DNA of 49,479 nucleotides. It comes from Eubacteriales bacterium (lineage in GTDB: Bacteria; Bacillota; Clostridia; Christensenellales; UMGS416). The stretch lies in contig JAQUVY010000005.1 of assembly GCA_028693155.1 (NCBI GenBank), forward strand, positions 1-49,479, given 5' to 3'. A program made the position numbers and the translations under genes. Of the stretch, positions 34,376-43,246 are shown piece after piece (within the stretch, counting starts at the first letter, position 1; every line of letters starts with the position of its first letter). Below the pieces are notes generated by a model. That model made no database searches, was not told where the DNA came from, and worked only from the letters and a program-made list of their open reading frames with translations.

Positions 34376-35772
34376 CATTGGTTGCCAAACGCGCCTTTTT
34401 CAATGTAGTCCTGCATCTGCTGGACAAAATTGTCCAAACAGCTTTGCACGGAGGAGCCATCCTGATAGTAAGGCATCACGCATGAAAGGAAGATGTCTTC
34501 AACCGCGGGGTTCGGAAGGTATGCGGCGGTGATGTGGGACAGCGCATCGCCGATTTTCTCCGCCGTGGCTTCATCCAGCACAGAGGCGGGGTAGCGCCCG
34601 TTGTGAAACAAGATACGCCCGTCCGTAAGGGGCTGCGCGGCGGCGCGCTGTTGAAGCTCGGCCAGTCGATCCACGCGCACGGGAAGGGGTGTGCCCTCCT
34701 GGGTGGAGGCTTCCAGCGGGCGATCCATGGCTGCCTGCAGCAAAGCCAACGCGGCGTTTTTGTTGCCCGCTTGCGCGCTTACAAAACCGTAGTGCGTCAA
34801 AATGGCGCTGTATTGATCGGGTGTGTTGTACTGCGGCACGGGAACGAAGGAAAGCCCTTCTCCGTAATGCTCATTGTCCACAGAACGATAAAACTGCGTG
34901 GAGGCATAAGGGTTTCGCGTCAAAAAAGCCAATGCGGCGCGATCGGGGAATTCCTGCCAGATCAAAGTGGCGCTGTCGCCGTCCTTTTCATAGTTCTCAA
35001 TGTAGGCCCGCAAAGCCTGCTGCCACACGCCGTAGTCCTCCAGCACTTGGGTCAGCGCGGCTGTATCCGCAGCACTCGTCATGGTGTCGGGATTCAGCAG
35101 CGTAAGATTGGCGGCGATCAGCAGGTCGGTTAAATCGTATTGGGTGGCGCCGCCCAGCGAAACTGCGCTCAGGTTGCCCTGGGTGTTCAGGTCGTTTTCT
35201 AATGCCGGAACCAGTGCACTTAACAGGGAGGAAAGGGATTGAGGCTCGGCGGATATGCCGCATTGCTCCCGCCGCTTGGGGGAGCCGAATTCGCACAGCG
35301 TGGAAAATCCCAAGGGAAGAAAATATTGGCGGCCTTCCACTTTGCCTGCGTCCAGCAGCGCGGAAACGTAGTTATCAGGCTGATAGGAGGCGGTTTGGGC
35401 CAGCTGATCCTGCAGGGGCAAAAGGTATCCTTTGCGAGCCAAGGTCACCACATCCACCTTGCAGTCGCTGGAAAGAAGCACAACATCGGCCTTGATGCCG
35501 CCGCTGTCGGCTTGCGACAGGAGAAGGTCGCACAGAGCCGGTTCGTCGGAATAGGGCGTCGCATGCAGCGTAAGGCCGGGGTTGCTTTGCTGAAATTGCT
35601 CAATGACGTTGGCGTATAAGTTGTCTCCGGTATATTGGGAGGCGTAATAATAGACGGTAAGCTCCCCGGTTAAGCCAGATGAGGTCGACCCGGAGGATGG
35701 GGTGCAGCCCATCATGGCTGCGAGGGTAAGAGCAACCATCAGCGCGCACAGCAGCCTGCGTAAATGTTTCAT
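34375..35772 (-). CDS. ABC-type extracellular solute-binding lipoprotein
   Basis: A 465-residue secreted lipoprotein. The signal peptide (basic start, hydrophobic residues 6-20) ends in the lipobox AMMGC with Cys23. A serine/threonine-rich linker and a family 1 binding-protein domain follow (ELTVYYYASQYTGDNLYANVIEQFQQSNPG, as in sugar-binding proteins). It would capture a sugar or oligosaccharide outside the membrane. No permease or ATPase genes accompany it, so it must work with components encoded elsewhere. It has its own sigma-A promoter and a bidirectional terminator. Confidence 0.85.
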   Translation of the reverse strand: MKHLRRLLCALMVALTLAAMMGCTPSSGSTSSGLTGELTVYYYASQYTGDNLYANVIEQFQQSNPGLTLHATPYSDEPALCDLLLSQADSGGIKADVVLLSSDCKVDVVTLARKGYLLPLQDQLAQTASYQPDNYVSALLDAGKVEGRQYFLPLGFSTLCEFGSPKRREQCGISAEPQSLSSLLSALVPALENDLNTQGNLSAVSLGGATQYDLTDLLIAANLTLLNPDTMTSAADTAALTQVLEDYGVWQQALRAYIENYEKDGDSATLIWQEFPDRAALAFLTRNPYASTQFYRSVDNEHYGEGLSFVPVPQYNTPDQYSAILTHYGFVSAQAGNKNAALALLQAAMDRPLEASTQEGTPLPVRVDRLAELQQRAAAQPLTDGRILFHNGRYPASVLDEATAEKIGDALSHITAAYLPNPAVEDIFLSCVMPYYQDGSSVQSCLDNFVQQMQDYIEKGAFGNQ

Positions 35773-35810
35773 AACGAAACATCCTTATCAATTTGAACTT
35801 CACTAAAACA

Positions 35811-35839
35811 ATAGTAAAACTAAATAAAATTAAAGTCAA
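35811..35839 (-). promoter_or_regulatory. Sigma-A promoter of the solute-binding gene
   Basis: On the minus strand TTGACT (35834-35839), 17-bp spacer, TACTAT (35811-35816). The leader is AT-rich. Confidence 0.8.
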
Positions 35840-35844
35840 TAAGA

Positions 35845-36000
35845 AATTAAAAACTCTGCATAACAAAAATAAAGCGTCTTGCACGCGCCGGTCGGGTCGC
35901 CACGATGCCGGTCTGGGGAAACCAAAGAACGATGAGCGGTGCGGGCACGTGCCTGCCGCACAAAGCGTCGGCAGTGAAAAATTCGAATTAGCTGCGCCAA
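35845..36000. other. Non-coding stretch upstream of recA with alternative hairpins
   Basis: The 302 bases between the solute-binding gene and recA hold no gene. Besides the promoters listed, the GC-rich middle contains two stems that exclude each other: GTGCGG with CCGCAC, and CTGCCG with CGGCAG (about 35938-35972). No T-run follows. I do not recognise a riboswitch class. It lies upstream of the recA promoter, so it would not be in the recA mRNA. Confidence 0.35.
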
Positions 36001-36004
36001 AATG

Positions 36005-36018
36005 CGAAATAATGTTTG
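36005..36018. promoter_or_regulatory. LexA (SOS) box at recA
   Basis: CGAAATAATGTTTG agrees at 12 of 14 positions with the Gram-positive LexA consensus CGAACRNRYGTTYG. It overlaps the -35 of the recA promoter, as expected of a repressor site. Confidence 0.6.
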
Positions 36019-36044
36019 CCTTTGAGAGGGGCTTTGGGTATAAT
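36016..36044 (+). promoter_or_regulatory. recA promoter
   Basis: TTGCCT (36016-36021), 17-bp spacer and a perfect TATAAT (36039-36044), followed by GAGGAGGG and ATG 36075. Confidence 0.8.
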
Positions 36045-36074
36045 GAGGATGTGATTTGAGGAGGGCTTTGCGCA

Positions 36075-37133
36075 ATGGCAGATAAACAGACGAATGACAA
36101 ACAGGCCAACGATAAGCAAAAGGCGCTGGACTTGGCGCTGAGCCAAATTGAGAAGAAATTCGGCAAGGGCGCCGTGATGAAGCTGGGGGAGAGCACTGCC
36201 CTTAAGGTGGACGTGATCCCGTCCGGGTGCCTGTCGCTGGATCTGGCGCTGGGCATCGGCGGCATTCCCCGGGGACGCATTCTGGAGGTCTACGGGCCGG
36301 AGTCCTCGGGCAAAACCACCGTGGCGCTGCATATGATCGCCGAGGCGCAGAAGCTGGGCGGCATGGCCGCGTTTGTGGATGCCGAACATGCCCTTGACCC
36401 CATTTATGCCAAGAATCTGGGCGTGGATGTGGATAATCTGCTGGTGTCTCAGCCCGATACAGGCGAGCAGGCGCTGGATATTGTGGACGCGCTGGTGCGT
36501 TCCTCGGCCATCGACATCGTCGTGGTGGACTCGGTGGCGGCGCTGGTGCCGCAGGCGGAGATCGACGGCGAGATGGGCGACAGCCACGTGGGCCTGCAGG
36601 CCAGGCTCATGGCGCAGGCGCTGCGCAAGCTGGCCGGCGTGGTCAGTAAATCCAGCACGGTGATTGTGTTCATCAACCAGCTGCGTGAGAAGATCGGCGT
36701 GATGTTCGGCAACCCCGAAACCACACCGGGCGGCCGGTCGCTGAAGTTTTACGCCTCGGTGCGGCTGGATGTGCGCCGCATCGATTCCATCAAAAAGGGA
36801 ACCGAATTTCTGGGCAACCGTACGCGGATCAAGGTGGTCAAAAACAAGCTGGCGCCGCCCTTCCGCAGCGCCGAGTTTGACATCCTCTACGGCAAGGGGA
36901 TTTCCCGCGAGGGTTCCATTTTGGACATCGCCGTGGACAACGATATCATCAACAAGTCGGGCACCTGGTTTTCCTATGAGGATAAGCGCATCGGGCAGGG
37001 AAAAGAAAATGCCCGGCAGTATCTCATCGACAACCCGGAGATCTGCAACGAGGTAGAGGCGAAGATACGAGCCAGCATTACCGAGCTGCCCATCGCTGCC
37101 GCGGACGACGACGAATCGGCCGATGACGAATAA
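36075..37133 (+). CDS. recA: Recombinase RecA
   Basis: A 352-residue RecA of normal length. It has Walker [10 protein letters not shown] (residues 74-82), Walker [12 protein letters not shown], loop L2 region [32 protein letters not shown], and an acidic C-terminal tail ([10 protein letters not shown]). It drives homologous recombination and co-protease activation of LexA. It is monocistronic, with its own promoter and terminator; the regulatory protein RecX and the usual neighbour rny are not adjacent. Confidence 0.98.
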   Translation: MADKQTNDKQANDKQKALDLALSQIEKKFGKGAVMKLGESTALKVDVIPSGCLSLDLALGIGGIPRGRILEVYGPESSGKTTVALHMIAEAQKLGGMAAFVDAEHALDPIYAKNLGVDVDNLLVSQPDTGEQALDIVDALVRSSAIDIVVVDSVAALVPQAEIDGEMGDSHVGLQARLMAQALRKLAGVVSKSSTVIVFINQLREKIGVMFGNPETTPGGRSLKFYASVRLDVRRIDSIKKGTEFLGNRTRIKVVKNKLAPPFRSAEFDILYGKGISREGSILDIAVDNDIINKSGTWFSYEDKRIGQGKENARQYLIDNPEICNEVEAKIRASITELPIAAADDDESADDE

Positions 37134-37150
37134 GAACACGATAAAAATTT

Positions 37151-37180
37151 CGGGAGACTGCCTGGCAGTCTCCCGCTTTG
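37151..37180 (+). terminator. Terminator after recA
   Basis: A perfect 12-bp stem CGGGAGACTGCC/GGCAGTCTCCCG with a one-base centre and a short T-rich tail, 18 bases after the stop. Confidence 0.7.
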
Positions 37181-37196
37181 TATGAAAGGAACGTTT

Positions 37197-37697
37197 ATGC
37201 AGGATTATCTCATGCGCGAGGCACACCCAGAAGATGCGGCAGAGCTGTTGGCGCTGTACCGCGCGCAGGTGGGCACGCCCGGCTGCACCTGGGATGACGA
37301 ATACCCGGGTGCGGAAAACATCCGTGAAGACTTGGACATGGGGGCGCTGTATTGCCTCCGGCAGCCGGATGGCCGCCTTGCGGGCGCCGTGTCTGTGGGC
37401 GCTTTTGATGAGCTGAAAGAGCTGGTTTGGGAGCTGCCCCTGCAAAATCCCTGCGAGTTGGCGCGCATTTGCATTCGCCCCGAGCTGCACGGCCGGGGCT
37501 TGGCCACGCAGTTGCTGAAGGATGCGCTGCGCGATGCGGCGCGGCGGGGCTTTGACGGCGTGCGGCTGCTGGTTGCCGTGTCAAACCCGGCGGCGCTGGC
37601 GCTCTATGCGCACAGCGGGTTTTCCAAGCGGGGAACCGTGCGGATGTACGGCAATGATTATTTTTGCATGGAGCGCGCCTTGCGCGCCGAAAAATAG
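37197..37697 (+). CDS. GNAT-family N-acetyltransferase
   Basis: A 166-residue GNAT protein. The acetyl-CoA motif A is CIRPELHGRGLATQLLKDAL, followed by LLVAVSNPAALALYAHSGF (motif B). It transfers an acetyl group from acetyl-CoA to an unknown amine. ATG 37197 has AAAGGAA five bases upstream, better than the in-frame ATG at 37182. Its 3' end overlaps the convergent gene at 37658 by 40 bases. Confidence 0.85.
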   Translation: MQDYLMREAHPEDAAELLALYRAQVGTPGCTWDDEYPGAENIREDLDMGALYCLRQPDGRLAGAVSVGAFDELKELVWELPLQNPCELARICIRPELHGRGLATQLLKDALRDAARRGFDGVRLLVAVSNPAALALYAHSGFSKRGTVRMYGNDYFCMERALRAEK

Positions 37698-38224
37698 CGG
37701 GAAAGGATGCCCTTTTCGTCCCGGTCGGGAAGGCGGGCGCGGCAAACGAGAAGCAGCTCCTCCATGGCGGCAAAGGAGGCGCACACCGCCGCCGGCACAA
37801 GCGCCGCTCCGCCGGGGAGCAGCTGGCAGGTCAGCGGAAGAAGAAAGAGAAGGAGACCTGTGGCCTTGTTGGCCCAGGTGTGCAGTGCGAAAAAGCTGCT
37901 GCTGCGCAGGGAGCCGATGACCAGCGCCGCCAACCGCACCGCAGCGATGCCGCCCGCCCAGATGGCCAGCCAGCGCTCGATGCGCAGCGTGGGAACAAGG
38001 GCAATTGCCAGCGCGAGAAACACAGCCAGGTCGGCGGCGCTGTCCAGCGCCGCGCCCCGCGCTCCGGCGCAGTGAAAGCGCCGGGCCAAAGGCCCATCCA
38101 ACCCATCGCTTACGCCTGCCAGGCCGTAAAACAGCCAAAAAGCGGGGGAATAGGGCTGCGTGAGCATAAGCCCCAGCGCCCAACCGAAGCGGGATGCCGT
38201 CAGTGCGGTCACAAAATATTTCAT
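37658..38224 (-). CDS. CDP-alcohol phosphatidyltransferase family protein
   Basis: A 188-residue membrane protein with the family motif DGLDGPLARRFHCAGARGAALD...D (about residues 40-65), giving all three motif Asp residues, and four to six membrane segments. It is a second member of this family in the window besides pgsA. Its alcohol substrate is unknown; glycerol phosphate, inositol phosphate or serine are used by relatives. It follows a 79-residue ORF by 12 bases on the minus strand. Confidence 0.78.
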   Translation of the reverse strand: MKYFVTALTASRFGWALGLMLTQPYSPAFWLFYGLAGVSDGLDGPLARRFHCAGARGAALDSAADLAVFLALAIALVPTLRIERWLAIWAGGIAAVRLAALVIGSLRSSSFFALHTWANKATGLLLFLLPLTCQLLPGGAALVPAAVCASFAAMEELLLVCRARLPDRDEKGILSRYFSARKARSMQK

Positions 38225-38236
38225 CGTTTCTTCCTG

Positions 38237-38476
38237 TCAGGGCGAGGGGATCAATCCCTGCTGGTCGTCCTGCTGCAGCTCCTGCTGCGCCGCGATGGTA
38301 AACAGGCTGGAAGACACCACGGAAAGCAGGTTTCCCAGCAGGTTCATTTCGTCGATGTCCAGATCGGTGGACAGGTAGGTCGCGATCAGCGAGCCCAGCA
38401 GCGCCAGCTCCTGCCCGGAGATGTCCTTCAGGCCGATCGGTCTCACCCCCCATAACACAAAATGCTTCGCTTTCAT
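38237..38476 (-). CDS. Small uncharacterised protein (79 residues)
   Basis: A 79-residue acidic, helical protein (GQELALLGSLIATYLSTDLDIDEMNLLGNLLSVVSSSLFTIAAQQELQQ). Similar short proteins of Firmicutes are annotated with DUF6774 to my recollection, with no known function. It lacks a signal peptide. The ribosome site is weak. It sits between the GH38 gene and the CDP-alcohol transferase, likely in one minus-strand transcript. Confidence 0.6.
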   Translation of the reverse strand: MKAKHFVLWGVRPIGLKDISGQELALLGSLIATYLSTDLDIDEMNLLGNLLSVVSSSLFTIAAQQELQQDDQQGLIPSP

Positions 38477-38519
38477 TTTATGCCGCCCGGCTCTTCGGGG
38501 GGAGTGGAAGCGGATTTTT

Positions 38520-40949
38520 TTATGGCATGTCGCGTTCCAGCAGGTCGCAGGGCGTGAAAACGCCGCCGCGGATGCGGAAGGAGCAAAGCTGCTGCGCCCC
38601 CAGGGAGAAGGTGTGCGCGGCGTTCAATCCGGGCAGGGTGATGGTGACGTCGGCGGGCTGCCCTTGGGTCTCCCGGCAGCGCAGCACCAGTCCGTCGCCG
38701 TCTTCGGCCCCCTTCAGGGCGGTCACGGTCACGTTGGGGGCGCTCACCTCAATGCCGCGGAAGATCTGCGGCAGCTCTCCGGCATGGTAGGAGGACAGGA
38801 TATGTTCGGGCGGACAGGCGAGGGCGTCGGCCGCTTGCCGCAGCGCGGTAAGCGCGGGTTCATCGCCCAGCAGCGCCAGCGTAAAGGCATGCTCCCCCTG
38901 ATCGGTAAACTCGCAGTCCTCATCGCGCGCGCCAAAGTGGTCGGCGAAGATGGGGCTGCGCAGCGCGGTGATGCGCAGCTCGCCGTCCAGCGCGTCGTAG
39001 GCGCAGCGGCTGTCGGTGGCAATGCCCATTGCCGCCTCGCCGTCGCACAGCGCCACCCAGTTTTGCATGGGCTGCTCCTTCCCGTCCGCTTCGCGGGCCA
39101 GGAAGCCGTAGGGGATGGAAGCGACGTCATGCGCGCCGCGCAGCGTGGTGGGGAAAGAGAATTTAAGCATTTTGTGCTGCTCCTGCCAGTTGACAAAGCA
39201 GTCCATATACAACCCGGGCAGGTCGCGATAAAGATGAAAACGCTGGCGCACAGAAGAATTCCCGTAGGAGGTGGTGACCTCCAGCGTGCAGCGCACATCT
39301 CCTGCTTCGCACAGGCGCATCCGCGCGCCCGAGAACGCGCCCACCTGCCGCCTGAATTCGAAGATGCCGTGTGCCCAGGTATCGCTGTCGCTTTCGTCCA
39401 TGACCAGCGCTTTGGCGGGCGCGGCCAGCAATTGGCGGCCGCGAACCTTGTCAAACACACCGCACAGCTGCCCCGTTGCGGCATCGAAGGATACGCGCAA
39501 AAACCGGTTTTCCAGCAGCGTCGGGTCGGCGCGCAGCTCCTGCGCCTGGGCGGGGCAGGGGCGCGCTTTTTTATACAGCCAGTAGGTGCGCCAACCAAAG
39601 GCGGGAAGCTCGGCGGTAAACAGCGTGCTCCACTTGTCCCAATCGCCGTTGGTGACGCCGCTGCGGATGCGCTGGCTGGGGACATGGCCGCCCGTTTCGT
39701 CGGCTACATACGCCGTGTCTACGCAGGCGTCTATGGGCGCGGTGAGCGGGTAAGAGTGGGGGTTGAACACGACCAAAGGCGTGCCATGATCCTCCTGCTC
39801 CCACAGCCGGAAATCGTTGTATTTTCCGTGGGGTGAAAACCCCGGGATGGAGGTGTCGATGCGCCACGCCAGCGCCTGCAGGGCGCGGTTGGTGCACTGG
39901 GCAGCATCGTCGGCCGCACCGCCCAGCTGCTGCAGCGCGTCAGGATACGCCGCGCGGATGCAGCAGCCGCCCAAAATATCGTGGAACTGGTTGAAGAGCA
40001 GTTTTTCCCAGGCCGGGTGCAGGTTTTCGGGAAGCCCTCCCAGCGTCATGGCGCGCAGCGCGGCATATTTTTCCGCCGCGATCAGCCGATTTTCCGCCAG
40101 GCGAGCGGCGACCTTCACCGCCATAAACGCCGTGTAGCAGCCGCTGGCGTGGTGCTGCAAATCGCCGGTGAGCACGGGCAGCGCGGTGTTCTCCAGCGCG
40201 TCAAAATAGGTGTCCGGGGAAGAATAGGCATATTCATCGCCTCGGTCGGCAATGAGCGCGTCCAGCGCTTCCAGATTGCGGCGGGTGGGGCCGCCGCCGT
40301 GGTTGCCCACGCCGTAAAAGCACATCACCGGATGCCCTTCTCCATCGGCCATGGCGGCGTGCGCCTGCGCCTTTTCCGCAGCCTGCTCAAAGCCCGCGGC
40401 TCCGTAAGCGTCGGGAATGCGGTAGGTCATAACCCGGCTGCCGTCGGGGGACTCCCAAAGGAAGGCATGGGAAGGAAACGGATATTCCTTTTCCGTTGTG
40501 TCGTTGGGGCGCATGTAGACATACCGATCCATGCCGCTTAGCCGCAGTAGCTGCGGCAGCATGGCGTTATGGCCGAAGGAATCCACGTTATAGCCCGTCC
40601 GGGCGATTTTGCCGAAGCGGCTTTGAAAGTAACGCTGGCTGTAAAGGGCGTGGCGGGCAAACGATTCCCCGCCCGGCGCGTTGCAGTCGGGCTGAATGAC
40701 CCAGCCGCCCACCAGCACCCACCGCCCCTGCCGAATCCGCTCGCCGATCTCGGCGAACATGTCCGGGTCGCATTCCTCCGCCCACTGGTAGTAGCGGGCG
40801 CACGCGCAGGTGAAGATGTAATCGGGGTTTTCTGTCATGCGGTCCAGCACCGAGCGGAAGGTGGCCAGCACCTCCGAATAGCCCTCGGGCCACCGCCATA
40901 GCCACACCGGGTCAATGTGAGCATTGCCGATCAAGTGCACCTTTGCCAT
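38520..40949 (-). CDS. Alpha-mannosidase, glycoside hydrolase family 38
   Basis: An 809-residue GH38 enzyme. The zinc motif HIDPVWLWRW has His11 and Asp13, and the nucleophile is Asp123 in YNVDSFGH. The middle alpha-mannosidase helical domain and C-terminal beta domains (GH38C) follow. It releases alpha-mannose from oligosaccharides or glycerate conjugates; no signal peptide is present, so it acts on imported material. GGAGG precedes the ATG. The upstream GH42 gene is separated by a terminator. Confidence 0.92.
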   Translation of the reverse strand: MAKVHLIGNAHIDPVWLWRWPEGYSEVLATFRSVLDRMTENPDYIFTCACARYYQWAEECDPDMFAEIGERIRQGRWVLVGGWVIQPDCNAPGGESFARHALYSQRYFQSRFGKIARTGYNVDSFGHNAMLPQLLRLSGMDRYVYMRPNDTTEKEYPFPSHAFLWESPDGSRVMTYRIPDAYGAAGFEQAAEKAQAHAAMADGEGHPVMCFYGVGNHGGGPTRRNLEALDALIADRGDEYAYSSPDTYFDALENTALPVLTGDLQHHASGCYTAFMAVKVAARLAENRLIAAEKYAALRAMTLGGLPENLHPAWEKLLFNQFHDILGGCCIRAAYPDALQQLGGAADDAAQCTNRALQALAWRIDTSIPGFSPHGKYNDFRLWEQEDHGTPLVVFNPHSYPLTAPIDACVDTAYVADETGGHVPSQRIRSGVTNGDWDKWSTLFTAELPAFGWRTYWLYKKARPCPAQAQELRADPTLLENRFLRVSFDAATGQLCGVFDKVRGRQLLAAPAKALVMDESDSDTWAHGIFEFRRQVGAFSGARMRLCEAGDVRCTLEVTTSYGNSSVRQRFHLYRDLPGLYMDCFVNWQEQHKMLKFSFPTTLRGAHDVASIPYGFLAREADGKEQPMQNWVALCDGEAAMGIATDSRCAYDALDGELRITALRSPIFADHFGARDEDCEFTDQGEHAFTLALLGDEPALTALRQAADALACPPEHILSSYHAGELPQIFRGIEVSAPNVTVTALKGAEDGDGLVLRCRETQGQPADVTITLPGLNAAHTFSLGAQQLCSFRIRGGVFTPCDLLERDMP

Positions 40950-41011
40950 GCGTATGCCTCCTGCTAATTGCTTACCGCCATGATAGCATGGGCGCAGGGA
41001 GATGAAAAGAA

Positions 41012-41048
41012 AAAGAAGGCCGTCCGATGTGAAAATCGGGCGGCCTTT
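41012..41048 (-). terminator. Terminator after the GH42 gene
   Basis: On the minus strand AAGGCCGCCCGA pairs with TCGGACGGCCTT (one mismatch), followed by CTTTTTCTTTT. Confidence 0.88.
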
Positions 41049-41061
41049 CTTCGCAGAGTGT

Positions 41062-43104
41062 TCAGGTCAGCTCCACCAGAGCCACTCCGTAAGCCGGGAG
41101 GAACAGCCGGTCGTCCTGCACGGGGTTGTTCAGCAGATCCTTTACGGGGCGGCACAGCCCCACCGACACCTCACCTGCGCTGTAGTTGAGCAAAAAGGCC
41201 AGGCGGTGCCCATCCTTTTCCCGCAGGGCGAAGCCTACTTCCGCGGGGATGATCAGCGCATCGTCCGCCGGGCAGTGCAGGGCAAAGGTGTTGAGCAGCT
41301 CATAGGCGGCATCCTCCGATAAGGCCGCGCCGTAATAGCACGCCCATCCCAGATCCAACTCGCGCAGCACGGCGGCGGGTGCGCCGGCATACCAGTCCGA
41401 GGCAAAGGTGGCCAGCACCCGGGCGTCCTGCGCCGGGGTCAGAAGGTCGTGGAACAAAGGCGCCTCCACCTCGCGGCCGTTGATGAGCACCCGACCGGCG
41501 GGATCAAAGGGTCCCAGTTGGGTAAAATCGTGAATGGTGCAGCCCGCCCAGGCCAGCGCGCCGGGCATGGGTGCCATGGGGCAATGCCCCTGAAGGTCTT
41601 TATAGCCGGTGCGCGCGCCGAAGATGACCTTGCCACCTCGGCGAACGTAAGCCTCCAGCGCGTCCGCGCGCTTTTGCGTCATGATGGGCGCGTGGGGGCA
41701 GATGAGCAGCTCGTAGCCCGCCAGCTCTTCGGGGCGGGTGTCATCGGTCAGGTTGAAGAAGTCATAAGGAACATGGGAGCGCTCCAGCGCCAGCAGCCAG
41801 GCGGTCTCGCTGTGCCGGGTCAGCGGCTGCACCCATTGATCCTCTTCGGTGTCAAAGTCGTTGTCGTAGTCCCGCAAGATGGCGCAGGAGGCGACGAAGG
41901 AAGAACCGGCTACGCGCTCCCCAATGGCGGAAAATTCGTCGCGCAGCGTGTCCAGCTCGGCGATGCGGCGGTTATCCAGCGAGTCGTAGTTGAGCAGGCC
42001 GTGCCAATAGATCTCCGTGCCGAAGGCTGCGGTGCGCCAGCGGAAAAACGAAACGGCGTCCGCGCCGGCGGCCACGCTTTGGTAGGCCCACAGGCGCATC
42101 TGCCCGGGCTTGGGGGCGGGCAGCACCATTTTGGAGGTCCAGCCTCCGGGGCCGCTTTGCTGCTCCATCACCATAAAATGGGGCGAGATGGACCGCACGC
42201 GCGCCAAGTTGGCCGCCCAGCGCCGGTCATACAGCCCATCGGCCTGCGCCCCGCGCTGATAGCCGAACATGGGGTAGGAGTCGTAGCTGATGAAATCCAG
42301 GCTTTCCTGAGTCATGCCGTGGTTATCCAGGTGGTTGAAAAGGCCGTTGGTGGTGATGAACTGGCTTTGGGGGATGTATCTGCGCAGCGCGTCGGCCTGC
42401 ATTTTGCAAAAAGAGCGGGCGCTGTCGGAAATGAAGCGCTTTTCATCCAGCAGCGCGTGGGGATTGTTGGAGCCGCTTACGGTGGGGCGGGTGAGGCAAA
42501 CCTGGGACCAGTCGGTGTAGGTCTGGTTCCAGAAAACCGTGCCCCAGGCGGCGTTCAGCGCGTCCAGCGTGGCATATTTCTCGCGCAGCCAGCGCCGGAA
42601 GGCGTCGTGATCGGCCGAGGAATAAAATACGTCGATCTCGCAGTTGAGTTCGTTGTCAATCTGCCAGCCGACGATGGCGGGATGGGCGCACAGCGCCTGC
42701 GCCATGCGCTCGATGAGACGCAGGCAAAACCGGCGGTAGACGGCGGAATTATAGTTATAGTGGCGGCGCATGCCGTGGCGGTACAGCGTGCCGTCGGGCG
42801 CGGCGTTGAGCACCTCGGGGTAGCGCTGGGTCAGCCAGGCCGGGGGCGTGGCCGTGGGCGTGCCGAAGATCACCCCGAGACCGTGCCGCCGGGCGCAGTC
42901 CAACACCCGCAGGAAAAATGAAAAATCGAATTCGCCGGGGCGGGGCTCCATCAAGTTCCAGGCGAACTCGCCGATGCGAATGACGGAGATGCCGTGCTGC
43001 GCCATGCGCTGCATATCGCTGTCCCACAGCGACTCATCCCAGTGCTCGGGGTAGTAACACACGCCCAACACCAGGCGGCCGTCGGTTTGAATGCTCTTTT
43101 CCAT
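41062..43104 (-). CDS. Beta-galactosidase, glycoside hydrolase family 42
   Basis: A 680-residue GH42 enzyme. GVCYYPEHWD starts the barrel, the acid/base Glu152 is in QIDNELNC, and the nucleophile Glu is in MEQQSGPGGW near residue 320. The trimerisation and C-terminal domains follow. It hydrolyses short beta-galactosides inside the cell. ATG 43104 has GGGAGGATC before it; the reading frame upstream of it reaches 43290 but includes the promoter and is not used. TATAAT at 43138-43143 on the minus strand is a probable -10. Divergent from the anion permease. Confidence 0.93.
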   Translation of the reverse strand: MEKSIQTDGRLVLGVCYYPEHWDESLWDSDMQRMAQHGISVIRIGEFAWNLMEPRPGEFDFSFFLRVLDCARRHGLGVIFGTPTATPPAWLTQRYPEVLNAAPDGTLYRHGMRRHYNYNSAVYRRFCLRLIERMAQALCAHPAIVGWQIDNELNCEIDVFYSSADHDAFRRWLREKYATLDALNAAWGTVFWNQTYTDWSQVCLTRPTVSGSNNPHALLDEKRFISDSARSFCKMQADALRRYIPQSQFITTNGLFNHLDNHGMTQESLDFISYDSYPMFGYQRGAQADGLYDRRWAANLARVRSISPHFMVMEQQSGPGGWTSKMVLPAPKPGQMRLWAYQSVAAGADAVSFFRWRTAAFGTEIYWHGLLNYDSLDNRRIAELDTLRDEFSAIGERVAGSSFVASCAILRDYDNDFDTEEDQWVQPLTRHSETAWLLALERSHVPYDFFNLTDDTRPEELAGYELLICPHAPIMTQKRADALEAYVRRGGKVIFGARTGYKDLQGHCPMAPMPGALAWAGCTIHDFTQLGPFDPAGRVLINGREVEAPLFHDLLTPAQDARVLATFASDWYAGAPAAVLRELDLGWACYYGAALSEDAAYELLNTFALHCPADDALIIPAEVGFALREKDGHRLAFLLNYSAGEVSVGLCRPVKDLLNNPVQDDRLFLPAYGVALVELT

Positions 43105-43246
43105 GATAGATCCTCCCTGCGAAGAAGTGTTATCCTGATTATATCCAATCGCGGAGCAAAGAGCGAGAAAAGTTTCAGCCAAAATTTTTTTCGCACCCGT
43201 CTTTCGGATATACAAGTTTTGCCCGGGGGAGTATACTTTAGTCCAT

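Noticed and set aside
35845-36000. Riboswitch upstream of recA
   Set aside because: It lies upstream of the recA promoter, shows no known aptamer core and has no terminator; kept only as an unexplained stretch.
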